Numbered from the stretch's first letter, positions 17,801 through 25,950 are shown. The stretch: DNA of 44,143 bases from Candidatus Borrarchaeum yapensis (GCA_016840515.1 JAEOSF010000029.1:1-44143), one strand, 5' to 3'. Translations and numbers: made by a program. The notes: generated by a model not told the origin, from the letters alone.

Positions 17801-18366
17801 GCGATATGCTTCGTGACGCCGAAAAAGTAGCACCCAGCATCGTTGCTCTAGATGACTTGGAATCAACAAAATCACTCACTACACAAGATATTGCAATGTT
17901 TATAGCAGCTGAATTAGAAAAAGTACCAAAAGAAACCCCACTCGTGGTACTATGTGAAACAATTGATCTAGCAGGCATTCCAGAGGTATTGAAGAACCTT
18001 AATAGAATTGAATATATCTTACCTGTTCCTGCTCCTAATGCTGATGCTCGAAAAGAGATATTGGAGATCAAGACAAAAAGACTTAATCTTGAAAAAGATG
18101 TTGATTTTGTTGAACTAGCTAAACAAACAAAATACTTCACCGGAGCAGATCTTGAGAAATTATGTAGGGAAGCATTACGTATTTCATTCACAAAACAGGC
18201 AAAAGGAAGAATAACTATTTCTATGAACGATTTTCTCGAAGCATTAGCAAAAATTGAGCCTACTCTTTCAGAGGAACAGATCAACAATTTCAGAAGACAA
18301 ATGCCCGAAATCCAACAAAGCAAATATCCGTTAAGAAAGCATATCTCACAGGATCTTTATAGTTAA
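14845..18366 (+). CDS. Four-module AAA+ ATPase (CDC48-like family)
   Basis: 1173 residues with four tandem AAA modules. Walker A motifs lie near residues 112 (GPDGCGKA, altered), 385 (GPPGCGKT), 665 (GPPGCGKS) and 947 (GPPGCGKT). Walker B motifs are FLDEVD, FFDELEG, FFDELEG and ALDDLES. Modules 2 and 3 keep the full second region of homology with NRPQD...RPGRFDE (arginine fingers). Modules 1 and 4 lack that block, so they may bind ATP without normal hydrolysis. Each module ends with an AAA lid helix bundle. No CDC48 N-domain or membrane helix is seen; residues 1-70 are unique with several cysteines. A remodelling or unfolding role is likely; substrate unknown. GAGGA precedes the ATG. Confidence 0.93.
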   Translation: MGVDERSASFESAQCVHLQDKPYINEDFFKCGVIHELLPSERVDGLCQTKIWRKCEYIYDPTRAHREGKWRDVVGLDVVKKELVQKVQHPLLFHKKYSTTGVLPQKVILLFGPDGCGKASLSKVLAHESGAHLETLIPREIDRLKTLIEEAKEPTIIFLDEVDMVAQPVEYFQQRSLPLARDPVLVLMDSIETLEEINNPVALIMATDHPKLILRTLLKQDYIPEIMYVPPPTLGEREKIIRKFLQSRPLAADVDFRRLAERTKDFSVLDIKKFVRNLELEWLERSFKEPQPVEITMEQLMRQIKDVVPSLSNALISQYEQAAKRWGAMEDALRRKREKKLTWEDVGGYIEVKEQLKDIVAVLEEANETISQYNLKPPSGIILYGPPGCGKTYIANVLASVTKANFHTVTAGSLLSKWYGEAEQNISELFATAKVDPPSIIFFDELEGLFQTRGEASPVHSRIVSVFLQELSNLTPEDRVIVIGATNRPQDVDMAFLRPGRFDELIGIGLPDLEARKAIFKVHTKDMPLTDDIDLNMLAEKTEMFTGAEIAFICDTARKAVAKEAMKSGFRKISMEDFVQQIIQSKPGLTEDDVRLFNEAQERFGRRKYAPKKKFAEKEKELSWKDVGGYDDVKEYMKNLVKILESEELLERYSLKPPKGLLLYGPPGCGKSYLSKVLAAETEANFKVISAGIMMSKFYGETEKQIHDLFVQARRNPPTILFFDELEGLFVRREAIGTGFSGHKTAVSTLLTELSELKPEDRVLVIGATNRPQDIDPAFLRPGRFDERIGIGPPDLKARKAIFDVHARGMPLAKDVDFDFLALKTEKYTGAEIEYICNQTRRKVAIEALKSGFREVKMEDFLKQLTVTKSGLSQEDIRLFEEAQERFERQLISISKQKVWEDVTFDEIGGLSEVKEFLKDYVGFLVKHFDTVRTSGLSSGGGMILFGPPGCGKTVLIKAAVRDANVNFFKFSALELRITGGFNKFSDMLRDAEKVAPSIVALDDLESTKSLTTQDIAMFIAAELEKVPKETPLVVLCETIDLAGIPEVLKNLNRIEYILPVPAPNADARKEILEIKTKRLNLEKDVDFVELAKQTKYFTGADLEKLCREALRISFTKQAKGRITISMNDFLEALAKIEPTLSEEQINNFRRQMPEIQQSKYPLRKHISQDLYS

Positions 18367-18459
18367 TTCTTTGAAAAAAGTATAATCGAATTAATGGTAA
18401 AGCAAATCGATTATATTAGAATCAATATTTTTTTAAAAGATGCAGTAAACAATCTAGCT

Positions 18460-19302
18460 TCATGTTTTTACTGCCTGTTTGTATAATTCCTTTTGAATTT
18501 TAACATCTTGATATTTGTGAGTGTTCTCAAGATAATCTTCAATAATGGAGCGTTCATCAGAAAGCATTTTATTAGAGAGCCAGCCAATTCCTTTCGATTT
18601 AAATGGAATCAATGAACGAAGAACAATATTTTTTTGTTTTGCAATTTTAGAAGCACCCTGTTCTCGATCCAATAAAACTACCGCATATCTATATACAACA
18701 TTCTTCAATTTCCTTACTTCTGTTTCTATTTTCAGTTGTTTGATTGCAAATAATGTGCTGTTAAACGATGTCACTAAATCATCAACTATTGCGATGTTAT
18801 CCCCATCACTTAATACTCCTTCTACAAGTGAATGTTCACCATATTCTTGTGCGAAATTATAGAGATCATCCAAAGATTTTGTACGCTCTAACTTTCTCGT
18901 AAAACAAGATGGAATGTTTTCTGACAAAGAAATCGCAGTAACGATAGGTATACCTGCCATAGCAACACCGACTATGCGATTTACTTCATTACATTCTTTC
19001 TTTATTAACTTCCCTAGTGCTTTGCCTACCAATTTCAATATTTTAGGGTGCGAAGTTAATGGACGTAGTTGGATATAAAATGGGCTCCAAATACCTGATG
19101 ACAAGGTCCAACCTTGGTGATTATCTTTGTACCAAGTCTTAATCATGCCTTCTTCGTATAATTGTAGAATTATACTCTTTCCCAATTTTTCTTTCTCTTT
19201 AGTCCAACTCATATACCCCAAATCCCTCAAATTTTCAATCTTTTTTGGCAATAAAGCATGATCGAAATCATGATGGCACAATTCGGCATTATGCAAGTTC
19301 AT
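18460..19302 (-). CDS. Orotate phosphoribosyltransferase-like protein
   Basis: 280 residues. The PRPP-binding motif NIAIVDDLVTSFNST near residues 168-182 and the early block SSGIWSPFYIQLRPL match the orotate phosphoribosyltransferase (PyrE) type of the PRTase family. VGVAMAGIPIVTAISL is the usual flexible-loop lead-in. OPRTase makes orotidine 5'-phosphate from orotate and PRPP. The protein is longer than a typical PyrE (about 180-220), with an N-terminal extension of about 30 residues (an in-frame ATG at residue 31, MSWTKEKEKL, could be the real start) and a C-terminal helical tail. No other pyrimidine gene is nearby, so a PyrE-like protein of other specificity is possible. Confidence 0.78.
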   Translation of the reverse strand: MNLHNAELCHHDFDHALLPKKIENLRDLGYMSWTKEKEKLGKSIILQLYEEGMIKTWYKDNHQGWTLSSGIWSPFYIQLRPLTSHPKILKLVGKALGKLIKKECNEVNRIVGVAMAGIPIVTAISLSENIPSCFTRKLERTKSLDDLYNFAQEYGEHSLVEGVLSDGDNIAIVDDLVTSFNSTLFAIKQLKIETEVRKLKNVVYRYAVVLLDREQGASKIAKQKNIVLRSLIPFKSKGIGWLSNKMLSDERSIIEDYLENTHKYQDVKIQKELYKQAVKT

Positions 19303-19753
19303 GTTTAAATAACATTAGTATAGTTCCTACATATATTTTTTTAAGAGATCACGAGATTCAAGACAACAATTCAATTAAATAAAGTAATGATGATACACGT
19401 ACTGCTATGAAGATGATATTTAAAATTAGCGGTATACCCCCTTTACGAACACACATCCAAAAACAATCTTTTTGAATTCTTTCGCAGACAGAGAAAAATA
19501 TAGAAGAAGTCGGTGGTTTTCTGCGTTGCGTGCCGTAATGAAGATATTTTAAAATAATTACTGAAACTGACAACTGCTATATTCGTAGGGATGTATCCTG
19601 TTTCTTTTTTAGAAATAATTCGGGGCGTTTCCCAAGACGTAATATTGCATATTCATAAAGAGTAACATATTTATTATAGAACTTACTGCTTTCTTTGAGT
19701 CACAAAACTCAAAGAAGCAGAATCATCAACCTTCAATTAGGAGTAAAAGGAAA
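19303..19753. other. Intergenic region with promoter hairpin before the phosphoesterase
   Basis: 451 bases between divergent genes. ACATATTTATTATAG at about 19667-19681 is a good TATA box for the gene at 19754. Just after it lies a strong inverted repeat: arms 19686-19700 and 19707-19720, 14 base pairs with one bulged T and a 6-base loop. GGAGTAAAAGG before the ATG holds the binding site. The remainder (19303-19650) is AT-rich; a 71-codon minus-strand frame with a TTG start and no binding site is there but not convincing. Confidence 0.5.
19686..19720 (+). promoter_or_regulatory. Long inverted repeat at transcript start
   Basis: The left arm CTGCTTTCTTTGAGT and right arm ACTCAAAGAAGCAG pair over 14 bases with one extra T. 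The position, about 10-45 bases after the TATA box, means it either overlaps the start site as an operator or forms a stable hairpin at the very 5' end of the phosphoesterase mRNA. Confidence 0.55.
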
Positions 19754-20728
19754 ATGGGCAAAACGAAAAAGAAAACGCGGATTTTTTTTGCTACAGACAT
19801 CCACGGATCAGAAAGGTGCTTTAAGAAATTTATTAAAGCCGGTGAATTTTATAAAACCGATGTATTGATTATGGGTGGCGATATAACAGGAAAGATGGTA
19901 GTCCCCATCGTTGATCAAGGTAATGGTGCGTGGAAGACAGTTTTCGCGGGTTCATCTCATACTGCATCAAATAATGATGAACTTGAAGAAGTTGAAAAAA
20001 GGGTTCGCGCTGCTGGTTTTTATCCTCACCGTACAAACAAGCAAGAAGTTGAAGAACTAAATGCCAAGCCAGAAAAATTGGAACAGTTGTTTAAGGAACT
20101 GATGCTTGAGTCAATGAACCGATGGATGAAAATGGCAGAAGAAAGATTAAGAGGTTCAGAAGTTAAGTGCTTTATTTCTGCAGGAAATGATGACATCCTT
20201 GACATTGATTCGGTTCTAGGTAGTTCAGATGTTGTCATACATCCAGATGAAAAAGTAGTAATGATTGATGAACTTGAACACGAGATGCTCTCTACTGGAA
20301 AAAGCAATATGACACCATGGGAGTGTCCTCGCGATGTCCCTGAAGATAAGTTAGCAAAGCATATTGAAGAATTAGTGAGTCAAGTAAACGACTTAAAAAA
20401 ATGTATTTTCAATATTCACGTCCCACCCTTCGGAACTGGTATAGACGAGGCACCCGAGTTGGATGAGAACCTAAAACCAAAACTTGCTCCAGGAGGCGGT
20501 ACAATTTCTGCTCCAGTTGGAAGTAAAGCAGTAAGGGAAGCGATTGAGAAATATCAACCGCTGTTAGGGCTTCACGGTCACATTCACGAATCTAAGGGAT
20601 ATTTCGAACTTGGTAAAACAAAATGCTTCAATCCAGGCAGCGAATATACTGAAGGTATACTACGGGGTTTGATTGTAGATATTGATATAAAAAAGGGAGT
20701 AAAAGATTTCATGTTTACCTCTGGATAA
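19754..20728 (+). CDS. Calcineurin-like metallophosphoesterase
   Basis: 324 residues. All metal-binding blocks of the family are visible: DIHGS near residue 14, GGDITG, GNDD in the middle, a histidine in FNIHVPPFGTG, and GLHGHIHES near the C-terminus, followed by CFNPGSEY. The dimetal site hydrolyses phosphodiesters or phosphomonoesters; the substrate is unknown. An insertion of about 90 residues between the second and third motifs (charged, helical) is larger than in minimal members. The nucleotidyltransferase-like gene follows within about 25 bases, so they are probably one operon, and the pair may act on the same nucleotide or nucleic-acid substrate. Confidence 0.9.
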   Translation: MGKTKKKTRIFFATDIHGSERCFKKFIKAGEFYKTDVLIMGGDITGKMVVPIVDQGNGAWKTVFAGSSHTASNNDELEEVEKRVRAAGFYPHRTNKQEVEELNAKPEKLEQLFKELMLESMNRWMKMAEERLRGSEVKCFISAGNDDILDIDSVLGSSDVVIHPDEKVVMIDELEHEMLSTGKSNMTPWECPRDVPEDKLAKHIEELVSQVNDLKKCIFNIHVPPFGTGIDEAPELDENLKPKLAPGGGTISAPVGSKAVREAIEKYQPLLGLHGHIHESKGYFELGKTKCFNPGSEYTEGILRGLIVDIDIKKGVKDFMFTSG

Positions 20729-20753
20729 TTCGTAGACTATTATGGTGAACGAT

Positions 20754-21593
20754 ATGGTTCGAGCAACACTAGATGACGATGAAATGTTTAAACATGCTCT
20801 AGATATAATTGAAGCCGCTGAAAAGCAAGGTGTATACTTAAGGCTTCTAGGGGCTATGGCAATACGAATGCACATTCAAGATACAGAGTTCATGGATCTA
20901 TATGATAAATTGAGTCGTCTTGGTTTGGATGCAGACAAGAAATTCACAGATATTGATGTCGTTGCTTACAAAAAACAACTAAAAAGCCTCAGGAAAGTCC
21001 TTGAAAACGATTTAGGATTTATTGTTGACCGCATGATGCTCCAGTACTTGCGGGATCGAGGACGTTTGATTTACTATGAAAAAAATAATACCTATCATGT
21101 AGATGTGTTTTTTGATAAACTTGAGTTTTCGCACAAAGTTCATTTTGGCAAGGATCCTGAAATGGGTCGTCTTCATCTTGACTCTCCAACAATCCCACTT
21201 GCGGATATAGTCCTACAAAAAACACAAATCCATCGAATCAATGAGAAGGATATTAAAGATCTCATCATATTGTTGAGAGCACATGACCTCATTGAAACCG
21301 ATAATACAGATGAAACCAATCTAATAAATATCAAATATATCGCAGAAGTGTTGGCTAACGACTGGGGATTCTGGAAAGACGCAACTGAAAACCTTGACAA
21401 GGTTAAAAAATTTTCAGAGAGATATTGGAAGGAAGAATTAATTAGCCAGGAAGATATGACTGATGTATTGAACAAAGTTAACACCATTCTAGAAATCATT
21501 AAAAATGAGCCAAAAACAAAGAATTGGCAAAAACGCGCAAAAAAAGGCGAAAACAAACAATGGTGGAAAGACGTAGAAGAAGTAGAGCGTTAA
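20754..21593 (+). CDS. Nucleotidyltransferase-like protein
   Basis: About 279 residues. LLGAMAIRMH, then a FTDIDVVAY aspartate pair and a later HVDVFFD with a third acidic residue, follow the pol-beta nucleotidyltransferase pattern of MNT/AbiEii-type proteins. The usual GS helix is replaced by GAMAIR, as in AbiEii-like relatives. A helical C-terminal domain with a tryptophan-rich end (WKDVEEVER) follows. An ATG at 20742 exists, but the GGTGA at 20745-20749 suits the ATG at 20754. It is second in a unit with the phosphoesterase. It may be a toxin-like or housekeeping nucleotidyltransferase; no antitoxin-like partner is seen. Confidence 0.7.
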   Translation: MVRATLDDDEMFKHALDIIEAAEKQGVYLRLLGAMAIRMHIQDTEFMDLYDKLSRLGLDADKKFTDIDVVAYKKQLKSLRKVLENDLGFIVDRMMLQYLRDRGRLIYYEKNNTYHVDVFFDKLEFSHKVHFGKDPEMGRLHLDSPTIPLADIVLQKTQIHRINEKDIKDLIILLRAHDLIETDNTDETNLINIKYIAEVLANDWGFWKDATENLDKVKKFSERYWKEELISQEDMTDVLNKVNTILEIIKNEPKTKNWQKRAKKGENKQWWKDVEEVER

Positions 21594-21663
21594 CTCCGTT
21601 TTTTATCTTATTTAAGTAGGCATAGATTAACAAGAATTTACGTTTCTAAGTTAAGTGTGATAA

Positions 21664-21918
21664 TTATTTCAATCTTTCTTCTAAAATGGATATCCTTTTT
21701 TCAAGAGTTTTAGTATATTCAATAAGAGTCTGTAACAACTGGGTTGTATTATTCAAGTATTCAAGATGCGCATTCAATTCTTGATTGATTGCAGAAAGGT
21801 TTTGTGGTGTAGATGTTTCTGATGATTCCATAGCACTCTTAATCTCTTCGACTTTGGTGCGAAGTTTGTTCCATGTTGTTTTAAGAGTGTTAAGATAATC
21901 TTGGAGGCTTTTTGTCAT
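21664..21918 (-). CDS. Small coiled-coil protein
   Basis: 84 residues starting MTKSLQDYLNTLKTTWNKL. The ATG at 21918 is preceded by GGTTGATCAGG, an archaeal-type binding site; a longer frame upstream lacks such support. The whole protein is helical with heptads (VEEIKSAMESSE, then LLQTLIEYTKTLEKRISILEERLK), so a coiled-coil oligomer is expected. No cysteines or membrane segment. The gene diverges from the oxidoreductase gene across a 318-base region rich in palindromes. Function unknown. Confidence 0.65.
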   Translation of the reverse strand: MTKSLQDYLNTLKTTWNKLRTKVEEIKSAMESSETSTPQNLSAINQELNAHLEYLNNTTQLLQTLIEYTKTLEKRISILEERLK

Positions 21919-22236
21919 CCTGATCAACCTTTTCGGATAATAAAGGACATTCTCTAAACATATTGTAACTTGAATGTTTATATGAGTTCTTGGTTGAGGA
22001 TTTATCTTGCAACATTTAATTTTGTATAATTGAATTTTCAACAACAAGACATTGCATGTTTAAAAAAAATGTTTAGAAAACAATGTTTAAAAAATTTTTA
22101 AACATTTAAATACTCAAAGGCGTTTAGGCTTACAAGAATCCTATAATCAGATTATAATAGTAGATATCGCTCATCTATTAACTCAAGGGCTTTATTTTTC
22201 TACTTAAATCAAGAAAATGCAAAATGGTGATCATTC
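21919..22236. promoter_or_regulatory. Divergent regulatory region with repeated ATGTTTA boxes
   Basis: Three copies of the element ATGTTT(A)nA occur in a row at 22056, 22069 and 22083, about 13 bases apart, and the last is half of a perfect 25-base palindrome (22082-22106, 12-base arms around one A). ATTTAAATAC at 22104-22113 touches it and fits a TATA box for the plus strand. GAATGTTTATA near 21971 and TATAAT-CAG-ATTATA at 22142-22156 add weaker elements. GGTGATC before the TTG at 22237 is the ribosome binding site. This looks like a multi-site operator for one regulator. Confidence 0.55.
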
Positions 22237-23865
22237 TTGACGATACTCGCATATGTTCTCGCTAAACTCTGCCCTGATACAAGTGAGGAAGTTCTCGAAG
22301 ACTTAAGCAATTTAGATATGGTTGATGAACTATCTATCATTCAGGGACCTTACGATATTTTAATGAAAATTAAAGGGAGAGGTGCCAAAGAAGTCAATAC
22401 ATTTGTCGAAAGCTTAAAAATGATGGACTTCGCGGAAGTAGTAAAATATCCAAGAGTTCGGACGCTAAAGAAAAAATATGAAACAACGCGTATCGATATA
22501 GAAAAGCTATCACCTGAAGAACGTATTGTGAGCTTTGCCGAAGTTATAAAAGGATATCTAAAAGAAGAAGCCATCGAAGAAGCAAGCCGTTGCGTTCAAT
22601 GCCCGAAGCCATTTTGCGAAACTGGCTGTCCACTAGGTATGCCCGTTTCTTCATATCGTGAGGATGTAGATGCTCGTGGCTATTTGGGATTAATAGCTAG
22701 CGGGCAGTTTGAAGAGGCATATCGCTTAATCCTCACAACTTCCCCAATACCCGCGACTCTGGGGCGTGTATGTCATCATCCTTGTGAGGACTTATGCGTA
22801 TTAGGTCATAGGGGTGAACCTATTTCTATATGTCGACTTAAACGATTCGTTGCGGACTATATGTATGAACAGGAAAAACATCTCGCCTATACTACACGTG
22901 ATATCTTCCGCGAATTCATTAGTGGAGTAGAAAAGAAAAAACAACGAGTTGCTGTTATTGGCTCAGGACCTGCAGGCTTACAAGTTACATTTGATCTCGC
23001 AGGGTTAGGCTATAATATAACAATCTTTGAGGAGCTTGAGGTTCTTGGAGGCATGTTAAGGTGGGCGGTCCCCGATTATCGCTTACCAAAAAGCGTGCTC
23101 CTGAAGGAGATTAACAACATCTTGAGTCTCGGCATTGAGATACGGACAAATACGCGTATTAAAAATATTGATAATCTTTTTGCAGAAGGCTACGACGCCA
23201 TTTTTATCGGTGTGGGCGCCCCTATGTCTAAAAGTCTAGGACTTCCAGGCGAAGATTTGCTTGGTGTATATCCCGGCGAAGATTTCTTGAAAGACGTAAA
23301 TCTTGGAAAATATATTGATTTTACCGGCAAAAAGGTAGTGATAGTTGGAGGAGGAAATACCGCACTCGATTCCGCAAGAACATCACTACGTCTTGGTGCA
23401 AAACAAGTATCTATTGTTTATCGAAGAAGGAGGCAACAAATGCCGGGTCATAGTCACGAAATTAGTGATGCAGAAGCTGAAGGTGTCCTTTTATTTTTCC
23501 TCGCCGCACCCTTGAATCTCATTGGAGAAGATAAACTTGAAATGGTCGAGTGCATTCGCATGAAACTTGTGGAAGCTGATGAAAGCGGACGGCGACGTCC
23601 AATTCCAATTGAACACTCTGAATTTTTAATTGAAACGGATGTGTTTATGCCAGCAGTAGGTAGAGGTACGAATATCGATTGGCTAAATGGTATTCAACTA
23701 AGCGAATGGGGTACCATCCCTGTTAATGAATTCGGTGCCACGTCACGACCAGGTGTGTTTGCTGGCGGTGATGTTGTAAATGGTGCTTCTGTAGTTGTAG
23801 AGGCATTAGCCGATGGAAAAAGAGCGGCACAAGGTATTCATATGTATTTCCAAGAAAACTCATAA
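22237..23865 (+). CDS. Glutamate synthase small-subunit-like oxidoreductase with N-terminal RAM-like domain
   Basis: 542 residues. Residues 1-80 (ILAYVLAKLCP, SIIQGPYDILMKIKG, AEVVKYPRVRTL) look like the amino-acid-sensing RAM domain of Lrp/AsnC regulators but lack the DNA-binding part. Then comes a GltD-type module: the cysteine cluster CVQCPKPFCETGCP, a second cluster CHHPCEDLC (4Fe-4S), an FAD fold VIGSGPAGLQVTFDLAG with GGMLRWAVPDYRLPK, and an NAD(P) fold VVIVGGGNTALDSA, ending in GVFAGGDVVNGAS. Such subunits pass electrons from NAD(P)H to a partner, as in glutamate synthase or sulfide dehydrogenase. No large subunit is adjacent. The TTG start is supported by GGTGATC. Confidence 0.88.
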   Translation: MTILAYVLAKLCPDTSEEVLEDLSNLDMVDELSIIQGPYDILMKIKGRGAKEVNTFVESLKMMDFAEVVKYPRVRTLKKKYETTRIDIEKLSPEERIVSFAEVIKGYLKEEAIEEASRCVQCPKPFCETGCPLGMPVSSYREDVDARGYLGLIASGQFEEAYRLILTTSPIPATLGRVCHHPCEDLCVLGHRGEPISICRLKRFVADYMYEQEKHLAYTTRDIFREFISGVEKKKQRVAVIGSGPAGLQVTFDLAGLGYNITIFEELEVLGGMLRWAVPDYRLPKSVLLKEINNILSLGIEIRTNTRIKNIDNLFAEGYDAIFIGVGAPMSKSLGLPGEDLLGVYPGEDFLKDVNLGKYIDFTGKKVVIVGGGNTALDSARTSLRLGAKQVSIVYRRRRQQMPGHSHEISDAEAEGVLLFFLAAPLNLIGEDKLEMVECIRMKLVEADESGRRRPIPIEHSEFLIETDVFMPAVGRGTNIDWLNGIQLSEWGTIPVNEFGATSRPGVFAGGDVVNGASVVVEALADGKRAAQGIHMYFQENS

Positions 23866-23911
23866 ACTTGGTATCTTCTTTTCATTTGTTTTTGACTATT
23901 TCTCTAACTTG

Positions 23912-23936
23912 AATGTGTGATTTATTACACATTTTT
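23912..23936 (+). terminator. Possible hairpin terminator
   Basis: AATGTGT-GATTTAT-ACACATT with 7-base perfect arms followed by a short T run, 47 bases after the oxidoreductase stop. The stem is AT-rich and weak, and the same element could be an operator. Confidence 0.35.
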
Positions 23937-24012
23937 CAATAGAATCAAATAAGATCACATAATTGTTCTAACGTGTGGTTTTTTGAAATTGAAACTTCTC
24001 GTTTTTCTGTAA

Positions 24013-24107
24013 TCTATATAAGCTGTGTATGCAGATTTGTTCATCATCGCACAAGTATATACATTACTTAACAGAGTAATATCATCAATAGCGCCCTAAA
24101 TCAGGGC
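24013..24107 (+). promoter_or_regulatory. Promoter with two small palindromes
   Basis: Two TATA candidates occur (CTATATAAG at about 24013, AAGTATATAC at about 24053). They are followed by ATTACT-TAACAG-AGTAAT (24062-24079) and GCCCT-AAATC-AGGGC (24093-24107), both perfect inverted repeats ahead of the gene at 24120. The second could be a short 5'-end hairpin of the mRNA. Confidence 0.4.
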
Positions 24108-24119
24108 AATCAAACCTAA

Positions 24120-24686
24120 ATGGTGGACAATTATATGGGTCATCAATTCGTATTTCGTATTTCAGACAGATCAATTGGTTTAATAGGTCTCTGTATAACG
24201 GTGATTGGGCTTTTCCTGCCTTGGATGGTCTGGCCAACACCTTACTATGCTCTCAGAGAACAAGTATATGCTGCAACAGCGGCGTCTATTTACCCATACT
24301 ATACAATCTGGGAATTAGGAATCACAGGCGCTGGATGGCAAACCTCAATAGCGACACTGATCGCTGCATACGCACTCTTTACGGAAACAAAACGACGCCC
24401 AGGATTTCTGTCAGTCAGTAGTTTAATGATCTTTTACAATGTGGGGTCGATTCTGGCAATGTTCTTCATGTATTATGATTACTACTACTATTACACACCA
24501 TTCATTGGTCCAGGACCCTTCGTAAGTCTCGTCGGAGGAATATTCTTTTTACTATCCGCCTTAATAGGCTTGTCACAGGCTCGAAAAAAAGGGTTAAGTT
24601 TTTGTAGAAAGTGTGGCTCTAGTCTCTTGAATTCATATCAGTTCTGTCCCTATTGCGGTGAAGGAACGGATACGTTGCAAGATTAA
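24120..24686 (+). CDS. Membrane protein with C-terminal zinc ribbon
   Basis: 188 residues. About four membrane helices: residues 17-36 (LIGLCITVIGLFLPWMVW), 55-85, 97-117 and 128-148, the last rich in glycine. The cytoplasmic C-terminus carries FCRKCGSSL...FCPYCGEG, a zinc-ribbon of C-x2-C...C-x2-C type, as in many archaeal membrane zinc-ribbon proteins. No enzyme motif. It stands alone between two plus-strand genes, with its own promoter region and a T-rich stretch downstream. Function unknown; possibly a membrane sensor or scaffold. Confidence 0.75.
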   Translation: MVDNYMGHQFVFRISDRSIGLIGLCITVIGLFLPWMVWPTPYYALREQVYAATAASIYPYYTIWELGITGAGWQTSIATLIAAYALFTETKRRPGFLSVSSLMIFYNVGSILAMFFMYYDYYYYYTPFIGPGPFVSLVGGIFFLLSALIGLSQARKKGLSFCRKCGSSLLNSYQFCPYCGEGTDTLQD

Positions 24687-24795
24687 AAATAACACAAAAA
24701 GAAACCTTCTTTTTTTCTTATTCTCTTTTTGATTTGATGAAAATCTAAATAAATCATTTGATATACCTGTTTTTTTTAGAAGAGAACCAATTTCT

Positions 24796-25914
24796 GTGAA
24801 AATAGTGTGTACTGGATGCGGTGAATTAATGCAGAACGAAATTAATGAAATCATTCAAGATTATGATCTAAATAAGATCACTATCGGTACGATTGGCTCT
24901 CATTCAGCCCTGAACATTTTTAAAGGGGCAAAAGAAGAAGGCTTCCGTACTATTTGTCTTTGTAAAGAAGAAGATCAAATTACGTATCAAAGATTTCCGG
25001 TAGCTAACGAAATAATAATTTTAGATGACTTTAAAGAACTATTAAACCGTGAAGTTCAGGAAAAATTGAGACGCCTAAACACAATTCTTGTGCCCCACGG
25101 CTCGTTCAATGCCTATCTAGATCTAGACGAGGTTATTAACAACTTACATGTCCCTATGTTTGGAAACAGATATCTTCTACCCTGGGAAACTAACCGAGAA
25201 AAACAGAAAATATGGCTTCAAAAAGCTGGATTAAAACAGCCTAGAACTTTTACCTCTCCTCAAGACATAAATGGGTTAACTATTGCAAAGTTTCCAGGCG
25301 CAAAAGGCGGAAAAGGCTATTTTCTAATAAATACACCAAAAGCCTTCCATACAAGCGTGAAAGACATGATTGAGAAAGGATTCATGAAAAAAGAAGATTT
25401 GGATCAGATTTACTTACAGGAGTATATTTTCGGTGTGACAATCTATCCTTCTTATTTTAATTCGCAGCTTAACCATGAAGTTGAATTATTATGTGTGGAT
25501 CGAAGATATGAATCTAGTATAGATAGCTTAGGGCGAATTTCTGCAAAAGAACAACTAGATATGAATAATCTCACGCCAACATATACGGTTGTTGGCAATA
25601 TCCCAATAACTATAAGGGAATCTTTATTATCAGAGTATATCCGAATGGGCGATAACGTGGCTAAAATCTCTGAGGAAATTGCACCTCCAGGCATTATAGG
25701 ACCGTTCTGTTTAGAAACAATAGTAAACGATGTTCCTGAAATATTTACGTTTGAAATTTCAGCCCGAATTGTTGCAGGAACAAATGTCGGTATAGGCGTT
25801 TCTCCTTATGCTTATGTAAAGCATGGCGAGGAAATGATGTATATGGGTAAAAGAATCGCTAAAGAGATAAAAACAGCCATCACGAAGAAAAAAATCGCAC
25901 AAATTGTCACTTAA
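24796..25914 (+). CDS. purP: PurP, formate-dependent FAICAR synthetase
   Basis: 372 residues, ATP-grasp fold. The start GTG at 24796 is preceded by a short leader. TIGSHSALNIFKGAKEEGFRT is the N-terminal substrate-binding block; LVPHGSFNAYL follows. The glycine-rich ATP-grasp loop is intact (KFPGAKGGKGYF), as are the late blocks LCVDRRYESSIDSLGR and FEISARIVAGTN. The archaeal enzyme uses ATP and formate to turn AICAR into FAICAR, replacing the formyl-folate step of purine synthesis. It is first in a run purP, purP2, hisF, hisIE. HisF makes AICAR as by-product, so the grouping is metabolically sensible. Confidence 0.9.
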   Translation: MKIVCTGCGELMQNEINEIIQDYDLNKITIGTIGSHSALNIFKGAKEEGFRTICLCKEEDQITYQRFPVANEIIILDDFKELLNREVQEKLRRLNTILVPHGSFNAYLDLDEVINNLHVPMFGNRYLLPWETNREKQKIWLQKAGLKQPRTFTSPQDINGLTIAKFPGAKGGKGYFLINTPKAFHTSVKDMIEKGFMKKEDLDQIYLQEYIFGVTIYPSYFNSQLNHEVELLCVDRRYESSIDSLGRISAKEQLDMNNLTPTYTVVGNIPITIRESLLSEYIRMGDNVAKISEEIAPPGIIGPFCLETIVNDVPEIFTFEISARIVAGTNVGIGVSPYAYVKHGEEMMYMGKRIAKEIKTAITKKKIAQIVT

Positions 25915-25950
25915 TATGAAAATCTGTTATTAATCGTGTGGTGAATTTAT

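Noticed and set aside
19358..19573. 71-codon minus-strand frame
   Set aside because: TTG start, no ribosome binding site, mixed composition; a C-terminal hydrophobic stretch is the only hint that it might be real.
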